The notes under the pieces are model-generated. The model was not told the origin of the DNA. It did not search any database and saw only the letters and a program-made list of their open reading frames with translations. Of a stretch of 64,000 bases of DNA, positions 9,565-22,852 are shown one piece after another. Location of the stretch: contig CM077115.1 of NCBI GenBank assembly GCA_039619475.1, positions 487,837,352 to 487,901,351 of the forward strand. The letters run 5' to 3'. The first letter of the stretch is position 1. Each line of letters begins with the position of its first letter. Source of the DNA: Icerya purchasi. Taxonomy: Eukaryota; Arthropoda; Insecta; Hemiptera; Monophlebidae. The position numbers were made by a program, and so were the translations under genes.

Positions 9565-12500
9565 GACAAATTAATTTAATAAAAAAAAAAAAATGATGGT
9601 TTGAATTAATGAATGTTTTGATCTAAACGTTATCAGAGAGGATATTTTTCATTCAGCGCATTCTTCTCGCCATTCTCACACGCGAGAGGTTTTTTTGATA
9701 CTTTGAAATATTTGTCATAGAGAAATTTAATGTTGATCGCTAAACCTTGCAAAAATTTTAGATAATGCGACGTATAAAGATTTTCATCATTTTTAATGTA
9801 ATTTAAATTAAAAACTGAAAATAATACTCGCATTTTTAATAATAAAAATTTATATGCAATCAATTAAACTCTAATTTCTCAGCATTTGTAAAATTTCCCG
9901 GTAAAAATTCATCGAGCATCATCTGGAAAAGAAGGTTTTTGTTGTCGATTTCCCGTTTGAAGGAATACCGATAACGTCCACGTTCCTTGTAGCCAGTAAC
10001 AGTTTTTTGTTTTTTGTTAATTTTTTTTAAATCTTTATATTAATTACAACTGGTCTCCATAGATCATCAAGCGCAATCGTACTGGAATGCAAATTAACGC
10101 GTAAAGGGCCACGAACATCTACTCAAGTTTTAAATAAAGTCAAAAACTCTAGAGCGTCTCAGCCGTCGAATTTCTTGGTTGTTGTCAAGCAGGTTGTTGA
10201 TGGTTAGGATGGGCTTCTAAGCGACTAGTATACCGATGGGCGGCAAAAACGATAAAATTTATTAATATACGCAGTATCTGATAAAAAAAAAAAATTATAA
10301 TTTTATTATGCTATTCGACATTTTTTACGATACTAATTATCACGTCTAAGGCCTCCCTCAAGTATCTATAATAAATTTAAGATAAAGTTTGACTAGTTTT
10401 TAAAAAAAAAAAAATAAAATAAATAAATAAATAAAAGGGCACCAAAACGCAAACAATTGCTCGGTATTCTCGTTCTCATTTAAAAAATGTCAGACGAATT
10501 TTTGAAATGTGTACCTCTGATTATTAATTGCAATAAACATTTTTTTATTAAGTAAGCCCCCCTTTCGACTATACTTAAAGCAGTTAGCGTAACCATCAGG
10601 TACATGGCGTTCTTCACAGACGGATATTTGTCGACATACTACTATAGCGAACAAGCAGCAGCGGTTTCGGGGAGACATCTTAAATAGCCCCGTTATTCTT
10701 AGCGACAGATAAGCGGCGACATACGCGCACTAAGTCATATTCAGTCACGCATTGAAAATCGATTTTTTGCCATTGTTGCAGTCTTCGTCCGAGCGAGTCT
10801 TTCATTTGGCATGTAAAATATGACTGAGCTCTGGAAACACTTGTTAAAATCTTGGCGCACATCCAGTTCTATATGTCAGCTCAACTTTGAGCATCGTTAT
10901 TTCCGCCGACCGCCTGCATTCCAGTCTGAATAGTTTGCGACCACGTTTATCGAATGTCACGCACAAACCTTGTACTAACGATACTGGTTTTCTGCCGAAA
11001 ACTGAAAAATGCATCCTTTTTTGAAAGACCTACGCATCATCATCTCATCTAACTGACTCGGAGATTTCAATTCAGTTCACCGATAAAAAAATTGAACAGC
11101 ATCATCGCCGGGCATTTCGAGCATATTCGAATAAAAGTTCAACCATACATTCCACTTTCCGTCTGAAGCAAACCGATGCGGTTAGTTGTATTTCAGTTGA
11201 CGGGTACGCTGAATTTCTCGTTCAATATAAACTGTATAATTCGTTTTTTTCTTTGGACACGTCAGCGTCAGAGCTACGCACCCAGAAACAAGGAAGAAGC
11301 GTCATATACATTTACCATTCGATCAGATATTGACGATGAGTTTAATAAAGAGAAACCAATATAGCAAGGATGGTAGATAAAGTTAGAAGAGCGTTACGTA
11401 ATGAGATATAGCTTGAGTATCAATAAAGAACACACAACGTCCGGCAGAAAGAACACTCAGAAGAGCTGGATCGATATTATCGCTTCATTCAGGCGAAATT
11501 TGGAAAGGAAACAAGGGTGGGGGAAGCGAATAAAATAGAGCGGTTGAATAATAATAGAAAACCGAATGAGGAAGCAAGGAGGAATACATATATGTATGAG
11601 CAGAGATGATATATGAAAAATTCGTAAAAAAATGGATTCTAATAACGAATATTTTTGTCGTTAGCAATCGCAACCACAATTATTCGTCTCACCAACTGCT
11701 CTAGACGGACGCGCTAGAATATAAAGAATTTAGAATTGGACAGTGAAATTTAGAACAGTGATTAAGAGGAAAGGTTTTTTGGAAAAACCCCTGAAAACCG
11801 AAACTCGAAGAAAAAAAAGGAGAAAAAATCGACCGATCATCTGTAATAATCGTACGCAGTCAAAAATTTTAAAAGAAAAATTTCAACGAAAGAAGCCAAG
11901 GAATGCCTACATTACATATGAAAATAGACAGTAAAAGCGTGAGGAGAAACAAAAAAAAAAAACAAAAAAAACAATAATTACTCCATTAATTGACGAATGG
12001 GAACGGAAATTTCTTTTCGAATTTACTAGGCCTCGAGGACGGAACTCAAACACGACGTAATATTAGTGCCTTTGGTTATTTAACTGACTCACGCGGGATT
12101 TTCTTTGATTAGCTATTTGGTTTATTGTAAAACAATCTCTAGCGGTTCTGCGGCGAGTTAAAATATTGCGCATAACTTCTAGAACTAATACGTGGATAAG
12201 ATTGGTACGAGATTAACTCGTGCTTCTGTGTTTACGCAATTTCCGGTTTAAAAAAATTCACTTCGTAAAATTTCGATACTTTAAATACCTAACGGTAACG
12301 GCTATGGTGAAGGACATTAACGTGTTAATCTAAGCTTCCCCCTCTATATATATATAGTCACCGTTTCGCACAATATAGACATATTATTACATTGGCAAGT
12401 ACGTAGAGTGAGACATATAGACTTTCAGCGAACTCGCCTCTAGATCTTAATATCAATAAAAATCAAAAAAACAACGGAATGGGAGCTCCAACAATCGGCG

Positions 12501-14330
12501 TTAAAAAAGGAAATCTTGATTTTTAGAATCGGTCGTCGCATGAATAGAGGCGGTCGAAGATAGTTTCAAAGATGTGCAGTGTTGCCCGGTAAAATGCAGA
12601 TTTTTAAATACTCTCATCGCATATTAAAACTGAAATTTACTAATAAATTCTTGCCGTTTCAGTTGTATCGAACAATAGTAAAGTACGAAGTTTTGAATGT
12701 CTCGGTTCGGATGTTCCTTCCAGTTATCGCGAATACAATGTGCGATTCTAGAGAAACAGTTCAAACGACTATTGCAGTAATAAGTGTAAAATTACTCAAC
12801 AGTTCGCGCCGATATTTATATTTCTCTTCTTCTGCATTATGACCGTTCGTGAACTGTAACGCCATCAACGACGTTATTAGTTTCTTTGTTAAACTCATCT
12901 CTTTGCCCTTGACTGCATAAAAAAGGCACGTTCAATACTTCTTCCTGCATCTCTTCTACATCTCTTCTTTCCTTTTTTTTTTGTTTTTTTTTTCCAGCAG
13001 AAACTTACGCAAAAAGGCCGCTGACCAGTACTGTAAAAAGAAAGCGATGAAAATTATATGGAAAGAAACATAAACACACTGTTATGAATATACGGTTAAT
13101 AAAAGCCTCAAAATTACACCCAATCATTACATAAGACAAGATTGTAATCAAAGATTTAACCGTAGCAATATGCAAGTTAATATGTCTTTCAGCAACACGT
13201 TTAAGTGTCCATAATACGTTCAATTCTGCTTCTTATACACACACACACTCACATATAATATATGTATATATTGTATATATAAACATGTAAGTAGAACTGG
13301 GTCTAATAACATCTTCGTCATTTTCCATATTCCCCACTTTTATCGCATTTTTCCGTTTTGATTTTAATATTGACCTGAACAAGACTTTCACCTGTTTCAA
13401 AGTTATAACAATTCATTTTACCGACTACTTCTTAAAACCTAATTTTACCGCCATTTCCGGACAATTTTTTTTTTTTTTTTGAGTAATTTTTATTTTCTCA
13501 GTTTTCTACCTCGCCAATTATTATTTCCAATGATACGTCGAAATTCTTTCTTGGCATTTTTCTTCGTATCTACTTGCAGTTTTTCAATTCTTTTCGTCTT
13601 GCTTCATTATTAAAACAGTTGTCTTTTTGCCTCACACCAGCTAAATCCGATAAATTTAATCGTAGCCTTTTTTAACCATGCTCGAAATTTGTCCAATTAA
13701 TAACAATAAGCGTAGTATTACAATTGTAACAGAATTTAATTCTTCTCAGCGGCCGCTTATCCTTATAATTCGCTTTACGTACATCGTGTAACTGTCCACG
13801 TGAATGTATATCGATTACGACTGTAAATTTGGGGTTGATGGTTAATCAATTGATTATACTTGATCGCTTTAATCACCTGAATCAAAAATACCATCTTCTA
13901 GAAGTTTACATGCTAACGGAGGATGACTATGATTTTATAGTGTGTTCACGATCCATAAATTTATCATTCCTTGATTATTTTTACTTTTTTCTTTCACTCC
14001 CAATTTCCAATCACGATTTTTTCGTTTTCCACTTTATCACGAATCTGTTGTTGTATCTTTACGTCAATTCTGCAATTTAGCCATTACTTACTTCCCTCTC
14101 GTTTCACTTTTCTTTCCCATCGTCGCCGTATTATTTTCTTAATTTTTTTTTACAAATATAAAATATACTCGCACATCTATTACTTAATTAATTAACGACG
14201 GTACAAAAGTTTAATTGTAAGAGTATTTCTACTCCAAAAATCACACCATTGAACGGAGTGCCGTGTGGAACATGTGTACATCTTCATTTCTACGTACATA
14301 TGTGTTATTTAGATTTATGCCGCAAGCTAA
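9565..14330. other. Unassigned AT-rich DNA
   Basis: No gene or element recognised. It holds A-runs near 9580, 10281 and 10402, an (AAAT)n stretch near 10412-10436, a (TA)n stretch at 12343-12357, T-runs near 12967-12993 and 13467-13481, and a CA/TA repeat at 13241-13282. Short open frames (for example 12579-12842 and 13829-14080) show no known motif. Confidence 0.5.
13241..13282. repeat. (AC)n-(TA)n mixed microsatellite
   Basis: A short ACACACAC tract runs into imperfect TATA/TGTA repeats. Confidence 0.75.
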
Positions 14331-14446
14331 ATATATATATATATATATTTACATATATATATATATTTACATATATATATTTACATATATATATATATAT
14401 TTACAAATATATATTTACATATATATATATATATATATACATACAC
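14331..14446. repeat. (TA)n array with periodic TTTACA interruptions
   Basis: (TA)n blocks of varied length are separated by TTTACA units at least five times, giving a short higher-order satellite. Apparent open frames across it are low-complexity Ile/Tyr artefacts. Confidence 0.9.
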
Positions 14447-15108
14447 ATAATGGTTTGCTGAAGAATCTCAAACGTGTTAATAAGAATATAGGAAGTACAA
14501 ACGAAAATCTGCAGAGTTTGTTACCGTTAAGCGCTATTTATTGCAAAAAAAAAACAACAAAAAACAAGGTACAAAAAGGAAATAAATTAGAATATTGCAG
14601 TCTCTATTTCTCTCGAATAAACGAAAGACAAGAAATTATAAATTTGTAAATAGCACAAGAAAAACATTCTGTCCGTAATGAAACCATTTCAAGCCAGAAA
14701 AATCAATTAACGTACCGTTATTCAGCGGCAGTGCCTGCTTATTTATCACTGATTAATCGAATGCTCCTGCACGCTATATCGTAATATGAACAGTTTTTAG
14801 GTCAATCGAACTTGCAGCAATAAAATCACACAGATATCCTATTTCGTCAATCACTTCGTCGATCTGCTCGGACGTCGACCATTTTAAAAAATAAAATAAA
14901 TGTAATTCAGTTACTAATAATCACTGCATACTTGGGATATTCAAAGAAAATAATTACACCTAACTACCGCGGTTTAAATATAAATTTTTAATTTCCATTT
15001 CACACTGCGCCCAAACTTTCTTGAGTACGTTAATATTTCGCTAATCGTAACTACTCGTAAAAAATATACATTTAAAAATCAATCGTTAAAAAGAAATTGA
15101 GAAAAAAG
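14447..15108. other. Unassigned AT-rich DNA
   Basis: No recognisable coding or repeat structure apart from A-runs near 14545. Confidence 0.5.
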
Positions 15109-15960
15109 TTTTTTTTTTGGGGGGGGGGGCTTTAAAAACAAATTCCGCCCATTGCCTGTTACTATCAATTGTATCTTATGCTATAACTATACCAATATCC
15201 TACTTTTCCTTACAAAATTATAGATTGCGTGATACGTAACCGGTAGTGAAAGGATATTATAGTTCATATTATATATGGACACGGGATATGAAGTAATAAT
15301 AACGCCTGATGGAGATTAGAAGTGTACGAAGTGAAATAAGAGCATTCTAAGAATATGCGAACCGCATCAGCCACTTTGTCTACGTCCCCAGGATAAGTAC
15401 AGCATGGGGAATCAATCCACCGGATTTTATAGAGAAAAGCAGGCAGCACATTAGTCCCAGTGCGTAACCTACAGATGGCCACATAGAAATTTCTTCAGTA
15501 TATGTTCGAGTATGACAACCGGGAATACCATGGTTTGGCAGGGATATTCCTTTGGATTTCTTTATAATGTTTATCAGTGTATGGGTTATACCATAGAGCT
15601 TCCCAATATTCCTTATGCATTAATTTGATTATAATTAATAAATCCTCAGATGGGATATGTCTTAGCATCCTACAATTACTAGCCGCGTTCCTAGCCCAAT
15701 CGTCGGCAACCTCATTCCCATATATACCCACATGGGCTGGAATCCACGAAAATTACATTCAAAGTCGAGATAGATAATTTAATCGAAGAGAATATATAAT
15801 TTAATTTATAATTGAATGTCATTTTTGAAAGGAACATCAAACAACTTTTCGAGTTCGATCGAATCAGGATATTTTTGCTGTTGACAGAAGTCAACAGGAA
15901 CGTTAAGGTTCATGCTAACGCTACGCATTCTACCGTATAAACTGAAGCCAAACAAGATAG
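15109..15960 (-). pseudogene. I-like retrotransposon, 3' fragment (RNase H to tail)
   Basis: Read on the minus strand, 15894-15820 gives SNSKSCLMFLSK, the third RNase H acidic block with the Asp replaced. A one-base shift near 15755 leads to FSWIPAHVGIYGNEVADDWARNAA (15756-15685), the C-terminal RNase H signature. Then come IPSEDLLIIIK, a tryptophan-rich linker and, after another shift, AICRLRTGTNVLPAFLYKI (15482-15425), matching CRLRSGHSRLPASLY of the element at 5155-9552. The cysteine knuckle is degenerate. The 3' end is GCCCCCCCCCCC followed by about ten A (plus-strand 15131-15109), the same signature as the copies at 17.3 and 59.2 kb. RT is absent and the reading frame is broken at least twice. 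Confidence 0.72.
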
Positions 15961-16343
15961 AAGAATTTTTTTAATGACGCCTAGTTGCGGAATGAAAAAA
16001 AAATTACTACCACTGCTTTTCTACGTGCCAAATAATGCTGACTGGCACAAAATATCGCAAGAACCTCCATTTTGCTATCTTCTACCGTAGTATGCACATT
16101 TACAGATTAATGTATGTTTTCGCAGAGGCAATCCGAACTCATCCAATTTTACAGATTGATTTAAAATGGGAATCAAAAGTGCTCTAATTAATTTTTACCG
16201 GTACATTTTACAGAAAACGTCATGCCACAAAGCATAATAATTACGAATTATCAAAAGAGACCATATAAATATACATGTTCCTTTAGACAACAAAAAGAAA
16301 CAATCATATACAAACGATATCTATTACAAATCATGAAAGTATG

Positions 16344-16401
<58 letters not shown>

Positions 16402-17010
16402 ATGTATGATCGCGCGCGCATGTATATGACATATATACACTTTTACGCTTTATTACTGCGGCATACATAATTGCACTAATATCTAGTTCTACATGGCAGT
16501 AAGTTTTAACCAAACCTATCGGGCTAAAAAGAACAGTATGAAAACCCAGTTAGAGATGTTATTTAAATATTCAACTTGAAACATCCAAGGGCAATATTTG
16601 CGTTTATTTATATTTATCAATAAATAAACACCGCGAGAGGTACTTTTGTGAATTTAAAAATTTGTGATTATTTCCAAGAGCATTGTCCTGAGATCGTGTA
16701 TTGTTACATTTAAAATTAACATTTAGTAATTAAAGTATTCGTAGATTTTTAAATATAAATAAATATTACAGTATAGTATAGCATTTAATTATCGACTATT
16801 AACTGGCCAGAAGTAGTTTAAATTGAAAAAAATAAATAAATTAGTTTCGAGCAAACGTATTCTTTATTTATTTTTTGTATACAACAATTTTTTAACCAAT
16901 CATTGTATATAATTACAATATTATATAAATCATTACATATATATTAGCAAGTAATTATATTACACACGCGTCCGTGCGCACACATATTGCTAAATACGTT
17001 TTAAAATAAA
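15961..17010. other. Unassigned AT-rich DNA
   Basis: No gene recognised. It includes the (TA)n-(TG)n microsatellite at 16351-16407. Confidence 0.5.
16351..16407. repeat. (TA)n-(TG)n microsatellite
   Basis: About 18 TA units followed by TATG/TG repeats. Confidence 0.9.
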
Positions 17011-17317
17011 AATGTCCTTTGCACTTTGGCGACTGTTCCTTCGTTTGTGATCCTGACCTCATGCTGTTTGAATGTTCCAGTCTTTCCTCCGAACGTAATA
17101 TCCTGTACGTTGAGCTATTAAAGCTGAATTTTCCTACTCCATATAGTGCTTCCTATATCTTAGCTTTGCCATCATCCAATGTGGTTCCTATTCTTGTCTC
17201 TTTTCTGTCATCGATTTCTGACTGGATTAAAATTTAATCTCTAGTCTAGTCCAATTGTCCTGGATAGCTGCTCTTAGTCGGCCAAGCCCCCCCCCCCAAA
17301 AAAAAACAAAAAAAAAA
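17011..17317 (+). pseudogene. I-like retrotransposon, short 3' fragment (C-terminus and tail)
   Basis: The frame starting at TGT 17011 reads CPLHFGDCSFVCDPDLMLFE and then CSSLSSERNILYVELLK, aligning residue by residue with the C-terminal zinc knuckle and tail of the element at 5155-9552 (CDSDHVFFECSSLSSERAALYAELL). The second knuckle cysteine and the histidine are changed. The frame is open to the natural stop at 17235-17237. A 60-bp 3' region follows, then GCC-C(11) and an A-tail to 17317. It is a severely 5'-truncated insertion from a related but distinct subfamily. No TSD could be picked out because the 5' flank is itself A-rich. Confidence 0.8.
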
Positions 17318-18016
17318 TTAACTTATACACATACGCCCCTCCTTCCCGTTAAGTACGCCTCCTCAGCGATGGATGAAATCAGCAAACAGATAAACTTTTA
17401 AAGATGATTATAAAAAACATTTTTCTAAATTTACTTTGGCCAATATCACCACCCGGTGCAACTAGAAGGGGTCAGATAGCATAATGCGGTGTTTTCTTTT
17501 AAGTTACATCAAAGATTGTTTGTTTTGACTACTTAAACTAGGCACCTGCAATCCTATCCCAGCGTCTTTCGCTTATTTTCCCGTTTATCAAGTTGTACGA
17601 AGTATTATCACTTCTCTTTCTTAACGGTCCCCATTAATGTTTTCATATTCAGCTCTTCAATCTCAACTCTTCCGACACCGGCTACATTTCTTACATATTT
17701 TCCTCTTATCCCGTTTTTATCTATTGTAGCCAACCTTATCTCTACTGCATTGTAGATTTATTAGAATTTTTATCCTCCTCCCTTCAGTGACAACTCTATT
17801 CTTTAGTTAAATATGATAAAAAACAGAAAATAAAAAATGTTAGCGTATAATATAACAGTTGCAAAAATTTTCGATAGTACACCATTTACTAGTATTTATA
17901 GTAATCAAATTTCGCAATAAAGTTTTACTTTTGCTGATATTATTGGAACGCTATAAAACTGGATTCTTTTTACTGGTCTACATTATAAGCCTACTAGCCC
18001 ACACATATAGAAAATT
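17318..18016. other. Unassigned DNA between two retrotransposon fragments
   Basis: I see no element motif. On the minus strand about 17790-17635 there is a 50-codon open stretch of non-repetitive sequence (reading NAVEIRLATIDKNGIRGK) that I cannot assign. Confidence 0.4.
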
Positions 18017-19253
18017 CTAACTAAAATAATTTATGAACGAATAAAAAGAAAAATAGAAGAGAACATGTCAGAGGATCAATTTGGATTCAGAAAAAATAGG
18101 GGAACAAGGGAAGCCATTTTGGCTCTAAGGATATTAATAGAAACAATGATGGAGAAGAATAGAACCTTGTATTTAGCCTTCATCGACATAGAGAAGGCAT
18201 TTGATAATGTCAAATGGGACATTATGTTCCGAGGCCTAAAAGAAGCAAATATAGATTTCAGAGACCGAAGATTAATACTCGAATTGTATAAAAATCAACA
18301 AATACGGATAAATGGAAAAATCAGCGCGAAAATAAAGAAAGGAGTCAGACAAGGCTGCTGCCTTTCACCTTTCCTGTTTAACATCTATGTGGAAAAGGCA
18401 ATGAGGCGCTTCTTAGGCAGAGAGAATGGAGGAATAAAAGTAAATGGAATAAGATATAAGACGATTAGATATGCTGATGACATAGTGCTGATGGCGGACA
18501 GCGAAGCAAAATTGCAAAAGGAGCTGAACGAACTAAACAGATTGTTAAATATCAAATGTAATATGAGAATCAATGAAACGAAAACTAAGGTACTAAGATG
18601 TGACAAAAAAGTAGATGATAAGGTAAACATAATAATAAATGGGAAACCGGTACAACAAGTAAAAGAATTTGAATATTTGGGCAGCCTGATAACAAAAGAT
18701 GGAAGATCGGAGCGGGAAATAAGAAGGAGAATGGCCCAAGCAAAGAATGCATTTAGTAAAAAGCTAAGCCTTCTCTCTTCTAGAAATATAGAGTTAGATA
18801 TCAGAAAACATTTCATAAAAAGCTTTATTTGGAGCGTTGCCCTTTATGGATGCGAAACGTGGACGCTGCTAAAGAAAGACAAGTACAAATTGGGGAAGCA
18901 TTTGAAATGTGGTGCTGGCGACGCATGCTAAAGATAAAATGGACGGATAAAATTTCGAACCGCATTGTACTATCCAGAGTAAAGGAAAAACGAGAAATGC
19001 TAAATACAATAGAAAGAAGAAGAAATTCGACCATAGGACACGTGATACGCCACTCAATGTGGGTTACCAACTTATTAGAAGGAAAAACAATAGGGAAGAC
19101 TGAAAGAGGAAGGCCTCGAAGGAGATTCATGGACGAAATAAAAGGAAGGAGGTCATACGCGGAAGTTAAAGAGTTAGCTAGAGCACGAGAAGATCTAACA
19201 CGTGGCCATGTTACCCACCAACCCTCAAGGGTTGAGGAGAAGATGATGATGAT
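18017..19253 (+). pseudogene. RTE-type non-LTR retrotransposon, RT and C-terminal domain, one frameshift
   Basis: Homology starts at 18017 (LTKIIYERIKRKIEENMSED), before the ATG at 18065. RT motifs counted from that ATG: QFGFRKNRGTREAI, motif A FIDIEKAFDNV (D41), motif B RQGCCLSPFLFN (R95), motif C YADD (136-139), FEYLGSLITKDG and the thumb ending in ALYGCETWTLLKKDK. The G-run at 18892-18895 then shifts the frame; the next frame resumes at once with EAFEMWCWRRMLKIKWTD and continues with GHVIRH, GRPRRRFMDEIKG and a positively charged C-terminus. This layout and a GAT-repeat tail (19242-19253) are characteristic of RTE-clade elements and of the 'endonuclease-reverse transcriptase' copies common in arthropods. 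All RT catalytic residues remain; endonuclease and the RT N-terminus are missing. A single indel is the only clear lesion, so the copy is young. Confidence 0.85.
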
Positions 19254-21982
19254 ACGTAATGATAAAAAAAAAAAAAAACCAAAAAAAACAAACAAACAAA
19301 CAAACAATAATAATAAAGAAAAAGAAAACTGTTTACTGCAGAGTTAATATTTCTGCGATACTCTTCAATAAACCGTTAAATCTTTGAAATCGAATGCCAT
19401 TCACCTTTCGTTTGATTTACATACTCAAATGTCCTTGAAAAATACACCGTAATGAGTGGAGAAAACATTACCGGAAACAAATTCATTCGAGCAACTTTTC
19501 CTTAATAACTTTACGAGTTTTCCGGTTAGCTCTGTTTCTCCCGCAAATCTTACATACAGAAATATACACACACCCGATTGATTGTCTCTGTTTCGGGACT
19601 TTTACCGCATGTTTATACCATCTCGGAATATTTTATTAAATGCACCATTTACTAATACGAGTGCATATATTTCAAGCTCTGTCGAAAAATATTTAGCAAA
19701 ACGTATCAGAGATTCTTAAAATCCAATAAAAATTGTTTTATAATATCGGAACCAGTTTTACTAAAAGTTTTATTGAACTCGTCTTTCCAAGATTCATTCA
19801 GCAGTAATACGATACTTCATCTGATATAATTGTATTTTATTGTTCGAGAAAAAATAAATAAATAAACAAAACGAAACTCGGAAAGTAAACGCAGCATACC
19901 GTTAATTATTAGAGACATACAAGTAGCAACAACTATCGACTATACCGATGAGGCGCGTTGAATTAAGTATAGACTATAACCGCGCATACTAATAATTTTT
20001 TAATTAGTCGACTTATTCTCGCCGTATGCGTTACAGTTGGTAATAAAACTGCAGACATTTTAATCCGGTCGGAACGGAAATAAAAAAAAAAAAAAAAACA
20101 AGGGAAAAAACTCTAAAAAAACAAAATCAAACCGTTATCTACCATAAAATAATATACATGAAGACAGTGGGGGATTCTTGTATAGTACTACTTCGATAAT
20201 ACGGCAAAAAGAACGTACTACTGAAAGTAATTTGAAATTTCTCACTTCAGAACAGGCAGGAAAACTCAACATGAATGTGAAGACATTGATTACCGTAATG
20301 ATTAAATGCAGATTCGAGATCTTCATCCGTATAGAGTACTTCATTTGTTTAAATACATATATGTATATACATGTGAATGTATGTATGTGAATATGTGGAT
20401 TAATTCATGATGGTATATGTTCCTTTATTTATAAAGTGATGCACAAAACTTGGCTAACGGCAACGAAGTAAGTTCTAAACCGCACGCATTTGTTCATAGG
20501 AAAGCACTAATCAAAAGGGAAAAAGCTATTGAGAAACACGCCGCCAAATGTATTTTAAAGGTTTTGGTCATGCACATTGATTTTACGTTTCCAAATGGTT
20601 CCGTGCAAATGAAATCAAGTCGATTTTAATCGTTTTTATTCGTTCTTTTTTCAAATATACTTTAAAAGAGATCGTTCGCGTTTTTTAATTCACAGTGAAA
20701 AATATCGCTGCTTTCATTATTATTAATTTAAATTATTTCCGACCTTCAGGCGAAAAGTCGATGAACATATTTCGAAATTTCTTCTTAATTCAAACAGAGC
20801 GAAAGTACGAAATGGTGTACTCCGTGTTCGTTTATGATATTTCGAATAAATTTCGTATAAATAGAACTTTTCCTACAAATCTTTTCTTAGCGTAATCATT
20901 GACGAATTTCGACGAAAAAGTAGCGGCTCTGGTACTTTATCTAGTCGTACATACACCAAATCAAATCGAGTGGCCCCCCTTAAGTTCTCCTTTATTTGAA
21001 CGCCAGCTATCCGTAACGCTAGTACGTTTACACAAAAAGATGACGTTAAAAAAAAAAGATAGTTATAAACAGCTAAAAAAGTATTACACTACGTATACAA
21101 GAGCAAACAGTTTGAAGTTGCGTTTTTAAGAGATGGATAATCTGGTGATGAGCTTAACTCAGCAGTTTACGAATAACGCTGAATAAACGCGTACGATAAT
21201 CGCTGTAGTACTGGTTGTGTCAGCATGTAATGAAGGTAGAAAATATCATTGTAACGAAACAAAAAAGAAGGTTAAAAAGCTAATTAATTGTCTAAAAAAG
21301 TCTCCCCCCCCTCCACCGCCCTATTTGAACAATATATGCCAAAAACTAATGAAATTTGCTGAGGCAAAGTAACAATATAAGCTTTCGGTGATAGGCTTAG
21401 AAGAAATACGATAAAAAGACCGAAAACTAAAATCGGTGTCAGAGTCGAACACACGAAGTAGGCACCGGGTTTGACATCAAAGTCGGCCGGAATTATAAAA
21501 GAAAAAAGCAAAACAAATCGAATGACGTCATAATTTTGGTTTTTCAGAACACCTACAAGAGCAATAAAACTTTTCAACTTCTAAGAACGATTAATAAGTG
21601 CTAATATTTTGTCCATCATCGACTCGCTACTAATTTATACACTTCATCGTACAATGCGAAATTACAAATATCATTCACTCTTCGCGTAGTCTTCTACTTC
21701 TAGACCGAACTGGACAGTATGGCTAACGTCATATCGCTCAGATCCATTTAACAACTAAATTAATAAACGCGGATCTTTTCAAAATTTAATTTAACATCAG
21801 TTACCTACTCATAAAATTCATTTTAGTTTGTTGAGGAACTTATTAATACGACACAATGACAGAGTAACACTTCCCCGGCAGAACACTACTATTAAGACTC
21901 TCTCAAATTAGTGAAGTACTTACTACTTTTTTTCCCAAGCTAATTTAACTTGATTTTAATCATGTCACACCTTTGAGTTTAT

Positions 21983-22020
<38 letters not shown>

Positions 22021-22599
22021 TGGGGGCAAAAAAGTATAACATAAACCATGATTATGGATTAATATCCAAAACTAGTCGGTGGTTTATATAAAATATTAAT
22101 TATATTGTGTATTAAAGTTTAAATCGATATCACACAATAAGTAGGTTTTCATATCAAATTAAAACGAATTCGAATGTTTAAGGTGAAAAAATGAACACAA
22201 CCGTAATATATTTAATTGCAGTGATTATTTAATTTTCCGAAACAATTTATGTTCTTTAATCTGCTGCATTTGATTTCGTTATAACTCTCATTCCCCGCAT
22301 TGCAAATCAATTATTATGCTACTTTTCTTGTATATTCTCAGTATACTAATAATATACCTATTCGCACGTATGTAAACCAAATGGCCTGCTGCCGTAAACA
22401 GAAAAATATTTGACAAAAAAAAACTTAAAAAATCACATATAATTTAATCCCCTGCGACACTGCCATCGGGTAATTCTGTATACGTTAAAAAGATATGAAG
22501 TACTGTACAACGATCTTCTTGGACGTTTCGCAGGCCATCGATCCAATGATTGCATATACAAAACAAGACTCATTGATAATAGTTTTAACAACCTGGTAG
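19254..22599. other. Unassigned AT-rich DNA
   Basis: A-rich and (CAAA)n repeats follow the RTE tail (19265-19330). A (TA)n microsatellite lies at 21988-22020. A C-rich run at 21304-21316 has no element next to it. No gene recognised. Confidence 0.5.
21988..22020. repeat. (TA)n microsatellite
   Basis: About 16 TA units with one phase slip. Confidence 0.9.
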
Positions 22600-22800
22600 C
22601 GGGAAGCAAACTATTCGCATAAACATCGACGATAAAATCAATATGAGTTCATATACAGCACTCGGCTTTATGGCTTTGCAAGGAAGAATCATATGAAACG
22701 ATAGAGAAATGTACCGAAGGGAAGAGAAGATACGAAACATTACGAATGCTCCCTAGTTTGTATTAAATGAAGCTTTCTTCACAAGTTGTCTGTTTTACGG
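22600..22800 (+). pseudogene. Jockey-type retrotransposon scrap (RT thumb region)
   Basis: The segment reading GAAGAGAAGATACGAAACAT (22719-22738) and the following ACGAATGCTCC are shared with the fragments at 54553-54780 (plus) and 55320-55545 (minus). In those better copies the same region encodes IQLWGSAK and then KIRKITNAPWF-like residues, the thumb region of Jockey-clade RTs; here KIRNITNAP is readable around 22726-22752. It is short and heavily decayed. Confidence 0.5.
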
Positions 22801-22835
22801 GTTATTTACAACAGGTGTAGTGATGTCGTAGTCAC

Positions 22836-22852
22836 GCACACACACACACACA
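22836..22852. repeat. (AC)n microsatellite
   Basis: Eight AC units. Confidence 0.85.

Noticed and set aside
14249..14649. Open frames of up to 128 codons over the TA array
   Set aside because: Translation is mostly Ile/Tyr from TATATA; a simple-repeat artefact.
17635..17795. Minus-strand open stretch of about 50 codons (NAVEIRLATIDKNGIRGK)
   Set aside because: Non-repetitive and protein-like in composition, but too short, with stops directly upstream and no recognised family; a protein search with this stretch would decide.
18385..19307. Minus-strand open frames of 143 and 160 codons
   Set aside because: Antisense shadows of the RTE-type RT; the plus-strand motifs are unmistakable.
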